This document shows, in pieces, positions 60,480 to 64,000 of a stretch of 64,000 bases of DNA. The stretch covers positions 248,001 to 312,000 of the forward strand of contig JAHQIW010007066.1 in NCBI GenBank assembly GCA_019055375.1, given 5' to 3'. A program made the translations under genes and the position numbers. Numbering within the stretch: position 1 is the stretch's first letter; every line of letters begins with the position of its first letter. The notes under the pieces are model-generated. The model worked only from the letters and a program-made list of their open reading frames with translations. It was not told the origin of the DNA and made no database searches. Source of the DNA: Parelaphostrongylus tenuis. Lineage: Eukaryota > Nematoda > Chromadorea > Rhabditida > Metastrongylidae.

Positions 60480-61400
60480 TTCAACTAAATAAGCTCGTAC
60501 TTCATCGGATTTCTCTTACACATAGTTTTTCGACTGCACTTTTGGTAGTCTTTTGATAGCTCGAAAAACAGTGATTTCAATAGTGTAGTTGGTTTCTGGA
60601 TGGCCCTCTTAAAGCGTTGTGAAAGCAAGGAAAATATTATGTTACACTTTTGGTGCATTTTTTGCTCAGCTATAGTTTGTGTATAGCTTCTTGCTAGACT
60701 TTCAGAGGTGATACGATAGCCCAAATATTATCATTCTGGAGCTGAATTTGGTTCCTGAAAAGTTTCCATAGATCATATTTAAGTACGAAAAAAGACTACG
60801 TTTCACATTCGAAGCAGTAACCCGTCGCTTAAAAGTCCTAGCAAATTTTCTTCATTCTGTAAATTGGAGATATTAAGAGGATATTACCTATGAAACCATA
60901 AAACATAGTCACTTCCACAATCCTTATACGTATAGCTCAGGTTCTTCTTCTGGAACAAAAAAACCTCAGGTATGTGACGAAAATCGTGCTCTTTTGAGAC
61001 GGCAGCTGAAGTGATTCGAGAGGCGCGAAACTCTTCTTCATTTGGAAATCTTTTCTCCCTTTCAAAGAGAATTCTTAGATTTTCTTCAATTTCTGCATAT
61101 CACGAATTTTTCTACACGATGACATGATTTTGGTGCATATATCTCTGAACACGGAACGTAATATTTTGCTCGCTCTCTGAAAACTTTTTGAAAATCAGTT
61201 AAATTTCAGAACAACCGTTTTTTAAGCCATCGAATAGATACTATAACTATGCTGAAGAGCCAGCCACAAACCATAGCCGAGCGAAAAATGAACGTCGAAA
61301 GTGAAACGTAATCTAATTTTGAGCACTAAGAAGCCTCTTCCAAAAACCAAGCACACTGTTGAAATCGCCGCGAATTCCTTTAACGTTAAGAAATTCGGAG
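60480..61400. repeat. Cluster of ATCGAATGG repeats, partly inverted
   Basis: Minus-oriented units at about 60520-60620 (TTTTTCGACTGCAC, TTGATAGCTC) and 60770-60830 (ACGTTTCACATTCGAAGCAG), and plus-oriented units at about 61150-61250 and 61290-61330 (GTGAAACGTAATCTAATTTT). It resembles the cluster at 44500-45480. Confidence 0.5.
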
Positions 61401-61444
61401 AATTTTTTTTCAAAATTAGATTTCCACTAGATTAGAAAATGGTG

Positions 61445-62295
61445 ACTGAGTAACTTGTGGTTAAGAGGGGAACAGATGAAAAACCGACCTCATTGCCTGA
61501 AGAACAACTTTTCATACAAGTGTTGGTAATCATCCGAAAAATGAGACTTTAAGCTACCGTCACAAGTCGCCGATTTTCGAAAAAGCCCTTTTTGAAGCCG
61601 ATACAGAAGGGGGTTCGTTGCGTTGCAGATGCGCACATTTCTTGCCGGACAGAGTTCTTTCCTTGGAATATGAGTAGCATTCGATAGCTTTTCATCGACC
61701 CTTTCTCATTCCAACGCTGTGATTATGTCCTTGAAAAGACCGATTCTTGGCAACACCGCAGGTAAAAATAAATCGAATTCGCATGTGTGAGCAAAGGGGT
61801 CTTTGACCAATTCACGCAACTGCGCGTGAGGCGGCCACGTTCGATGACGCGATGATCATTGATTTTTCGAGCATATGAACGCGTAAAGAAGTATCGCGTC
61901 AGCAGTTCACGCGGCCGTCTCACGCACAAGCACGTGAATTGACCAAAGAGTACCTTGCTCACACTTGCGAATTCTACTTATTAGCCTGCTGCGTTGCACA
62001 GAAAGTCTTCTCAGGATAGAAGCACAACGCTGGAATCAGAAGCGACTACGCTAACGAATGAATACTAATAGTCCAAAGAAAGAGCTCTGTCCGGCGAGAA
62101 ATATTCGCGTTTGCAACCTAAGAAATCTCTTTCTGTAACAACGTAAAAAAAGGCTTTTTTAAAAACCGAGACTTGGAACTGTAGCCTGAAGACTCAGCTT
62201 TCGAATGGTTACTAACACACTTATGAAAAGTTACTCTCCAGAGAATGAGATCGGTTTTTTATTTGTCTCCTCATAACCGAAATGTACCGTTGGCT
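61445..62295. repeat. ~850-bp imperfect palindrome (foldback)
   Basis: Two arms of about 400 bp are reverse complements with scattered mismatches and small indels, centred near 61870. Matched landmarks from outside in: AAAAACCGACCTCATT with the complement at about 62243-62258; CAACTTTTCATACAAGTGTT with 62215-62235; AAAAAGCCCTTTTTGA with 62149-62166; TTGCCGGACAGAG with 62086-62098; CGAATTCGCATGTGTGAGCA with 61953-61972; ACCAATTCACG with 61934-61945. No transposase or other coding sequence is inside. The arms contain the ATCGAATGG-type repeat, linking this to the clusters at 7290, 44500 and 60480. Confidence 0.85.
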
Positions 62296-62389
62296 GAATA
62301 ATTAGATATGCTGTGGTAGAGTACATCCTGCCTCTGAGGAAGGCGAGATCGATGAAACGTTAACCATCACTTTTCAGAAAGCTTTGCAT

Positions 62390-62499
62390 ATACATATATG
62401 CATATACATATGTGCATATACATATGTGCATATAATATATATATATATATATATATGTACATGTATATGTACATGTATATGTGCATCTGTTTTATATAT

Positions 62500-62545
<46 letters not shown>
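62390..62545. repeat. (CATATA)n and (TA)n microsatellite
   Basis: CATATACATATGTG-type hexamer repeats pass into two TA runs. It lies just beyond the 3' end of the RTE insertion at 62599-63709. Confidence 0.9.
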
Positions 62546-62585
62546 AAGAGAGACAAGGAATAAAGCGAATATGATAGAATTATGA

Positions 62586-62598
62586 AGAGTTTTTACAT
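62586..62598 (-). repeat. Target-site duplication, 3' side of RTE
   Basis: AGAGTTTTTACAT, identical to 63710-63722, directly at the end of the RTE short-repeat tail. Confidence 0.9.
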
Positions 62599-63709
62599 CA
62601 CCTGTATCACCTGTATCACCTGTCGTCCCGTTGATCGTCGAGTGACTCGAGCGGGTACCAGCAACTCTTCCATTTTTCCCTATCGCGTGCAAGAGTAGCC
62701 CAGTGGGACCTACTTGCTCTAGGAATTCGCTGAGCATCATATCTTTCTTCCATGCTTTCGTGAAGAAATCGGACCAACGGGTCAGTGGTCTTCCTTTAGA
62801 GCGCTTGACGTCCCGAGGAATCCAGTCGGTAACGGCTCTCGTCCATCGGTTGTCGTTGAAGCGCATCACGTGTCCGGCCCACCTTATTTTCGATATCCTG
62901 GCGTGTAGAACGGCGTCTCTGATTTTCGATCGTTGACGTAGGTCGGAAGTTCGGATCCTTTGTCTCATTTGCGAAATACGAGATACTCCTAGCATCGACC
63001 TTTCGACTGCGCGTTCGATAACGGCAAGTGATCTTTCATCCTGCTTACGTAGCGACCAGGTTTCTGCTGCATACGTTAGGGCAGGATAATTGTCGAGTCG
63101 AAAAGGTGGGCACGGAGTCGGACGTTCTTTGTCCTCTTCACTACATCTTCGATGCTCTTAAACGTTCCCCAAGCCGCTCGTTTCCTCCTGCTCAACTCTG
63201 GGGCTAGGTCGTTCATCATGTTGATTTCACGACCTAGATAGATGTAACTGGAGCATTCGGAAATTGTCGTTCCGTTGAGCGTGAATGGGGCATTAGAAAC
63301 CCATCCGTTCCTCATGAACATTGTTTTCGTTAGATTCAGTTGAAGACCGATCTTTCCACAGGCGTTATCGAAATCAGTCAACATTCGTTCCGCTTGGCTA
63401 ATGTTTGGTGTTATGAGAACGATATCGTCAGCAAAGCGAAGATGGTTTGATTGTCGACCGTCAATTTTCACTCCCATTTCGTCCCATTCTAATGTTCGCA
63501 TGACGTTTTGTAGGGTGGCAGTGAATAGTTTTGGTGATATTGTATCGCCTTGTCGAACCCCTCTTCTTACGTCAATGGTGATGTTGTTGTAGAATGGAGA
63601 TATTCTGGTCGTGAAATCTTTATAAAGCTCACGAAGGATCATTATGTACCGAGTAGGGACGCCCTGGTTATCCAGAGCTTAGAGTTACAGAGTAGAGTAG
63701 AGTAGAGTT
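62599..63709 (-). mobile_element. RTE-type non-LTR retrotransposon, young 5'-truncated copy
   Basis: Read on the minus strand it starts inside the RT domain (NQGVPTRYIMILRELYKDF), includes the GVRQGDTISPKLF motif and the catalytic RFADDIVLI motif, then the same C-terminal region as the copy at 28698, and ends in three GGTGATACA-like units. Two single-base deletions relative to that copy break the frame: one of three Cs at about 63088 and one A at about 62754. So the protein is split at about residue 188 and has an altered C-terminus. The 5' junction (63681-63709) carries AGAGT repeats that are not RTE sequence and resemble the target. A perfect 13-bp target-site duplication flanks the copy. 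Near identity to 28698-29591 implies both came from a recently active source. Confidence 0.92.
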
Positions 63710-63722
63710 AGAGTTTTTACAT
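63710..63722 (-). repeat. Target-site duplication, 5' side of RTE
   Basis: AGAGTTTTTACAT, the partner of 62586-62598. Confidence 0.9.
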
Positions 63723-63779
63723 AATCAATCAAAATTCATTTTTATCTGACGGCCTCTTACGGTGGTATGTTATAAGATA

Positions 63780-63872
63780 CCCAATGATGTAGAGTAATGC
63801 ACGAAAACTATTGAGCAAGCTGGGATTCAAACCCACATTTCACTCTATCCGGGAGCGCTGCTGTCACCCCAA
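63780..63872. repeat. tRNA-B-box-like repeat, related to 27836
   Basis: CCAATGATGTAGAGTAATGC followed by GGGATTCAAACCCACATTTC shares both blocks with the hairpin at 27836-27945, in a different order. A GGGAGCGCTGCTGTCACCCC segment follows. Function unknown. Confidence 0.5.
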
Positions 63873-64000
63873 TATCTGTCAGCATCAGTGGGTTCAATGT
63901 TGATACCGGCCAGCCATGCCAGACCGCTGACGGTTAACTGTTGACAGATAATGCTTGATGCGTAGAAAGGGTGATGTCAAAACGGGCGTCGGTAGTGCAA

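Noticed and set aside
61723..61962. 79-codon minus-strand frame
   Set aside because: It lies across the centre of the palindrome and has no known motif.
1..64000. CRISPR arrays, bacterial operons or phage genes
   Set aside because: Intron-rich genes, RTE and mariner elements and a cuticle collagen show eukaryotic nuclear DNA. The tandem repeats have no spacer structure.

Overview
The window looks like nuclear DNA of a parasitic nematode, most likely a strongylid such as a hookworm. Three things point that way: a cuticle collagen with a nematode N-terminal anchor and furin-type site, chemoreceptor genes resembling nematode serpentine receptor class X (srx), and many RTE-type non-LTR retrotransposon copies of the kind common in hookworm genomes. 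This is gene-family and repeat reasoning; no species can be fixed from sequence alone. Genes are intron-rich, with GT..AG introns and T-rich acceptors, so most open frames in single-frame translation are chance or only one exon.

Layout. 1-14.9 kb: no convincing gene; fragments of RTE elements, two tRNA-headed SINE copies plus one fragment, a (TA)n palindrome and dispersed repeats. 14.9-20.8 kb (+): an intact eight-exon srx-like receptor gene of 333 codons. 21.4 kb: a lone exon relic. 22.6-32.6 kb (+): an srx pseudogene whose eight exons are all still recognisable; its introns have been filled by a SINE, foldback elements with tRNA-like cores, a 5'-truncated RTE copy with a perfect target-site duplication, two convergent mariner relics and a strand-switching microsatellite. 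32.6-36.1 kb: a spacer with a diverged endonuclease fragment, a tRNA-like element and a ~180-bp tandem repeat. 36.1-42.7 kb (-): a third srx copy with all eight exons open and in phase, but with a mutated 5' splice site after exon 6. 43-49.8 kb: tandem duplications, AT repeats and repeat clusters.

49.8-58.1 kb: six phase-compatible exons on the minus strand form the 3' part of a gene with one variant C2H2 zinc finger and a hydrophobic C-terminus. A complete cuticle collagen gene (54,970-56,010, +) lies inside its largest intron on the other strand. 57-64 kb: MITE-like hairpins, an RTE endonuclease relic, an ~850-bp palindrome, AT microsatellites and a young RTE insertion with a perfect 13-bp target-site duplication.

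Functionally the window combines a sensory-receptor cluster evolving by duplication and decay, a structural cuticle gene, a probable transcription regulator, and a dense TE record. The two most similar RTE copies (28.7 and 62.6 kb) suggest recent activity of that family. All exon joins below are hand-derived from splice signals, reading phase and comparison between paralogues inside the window.
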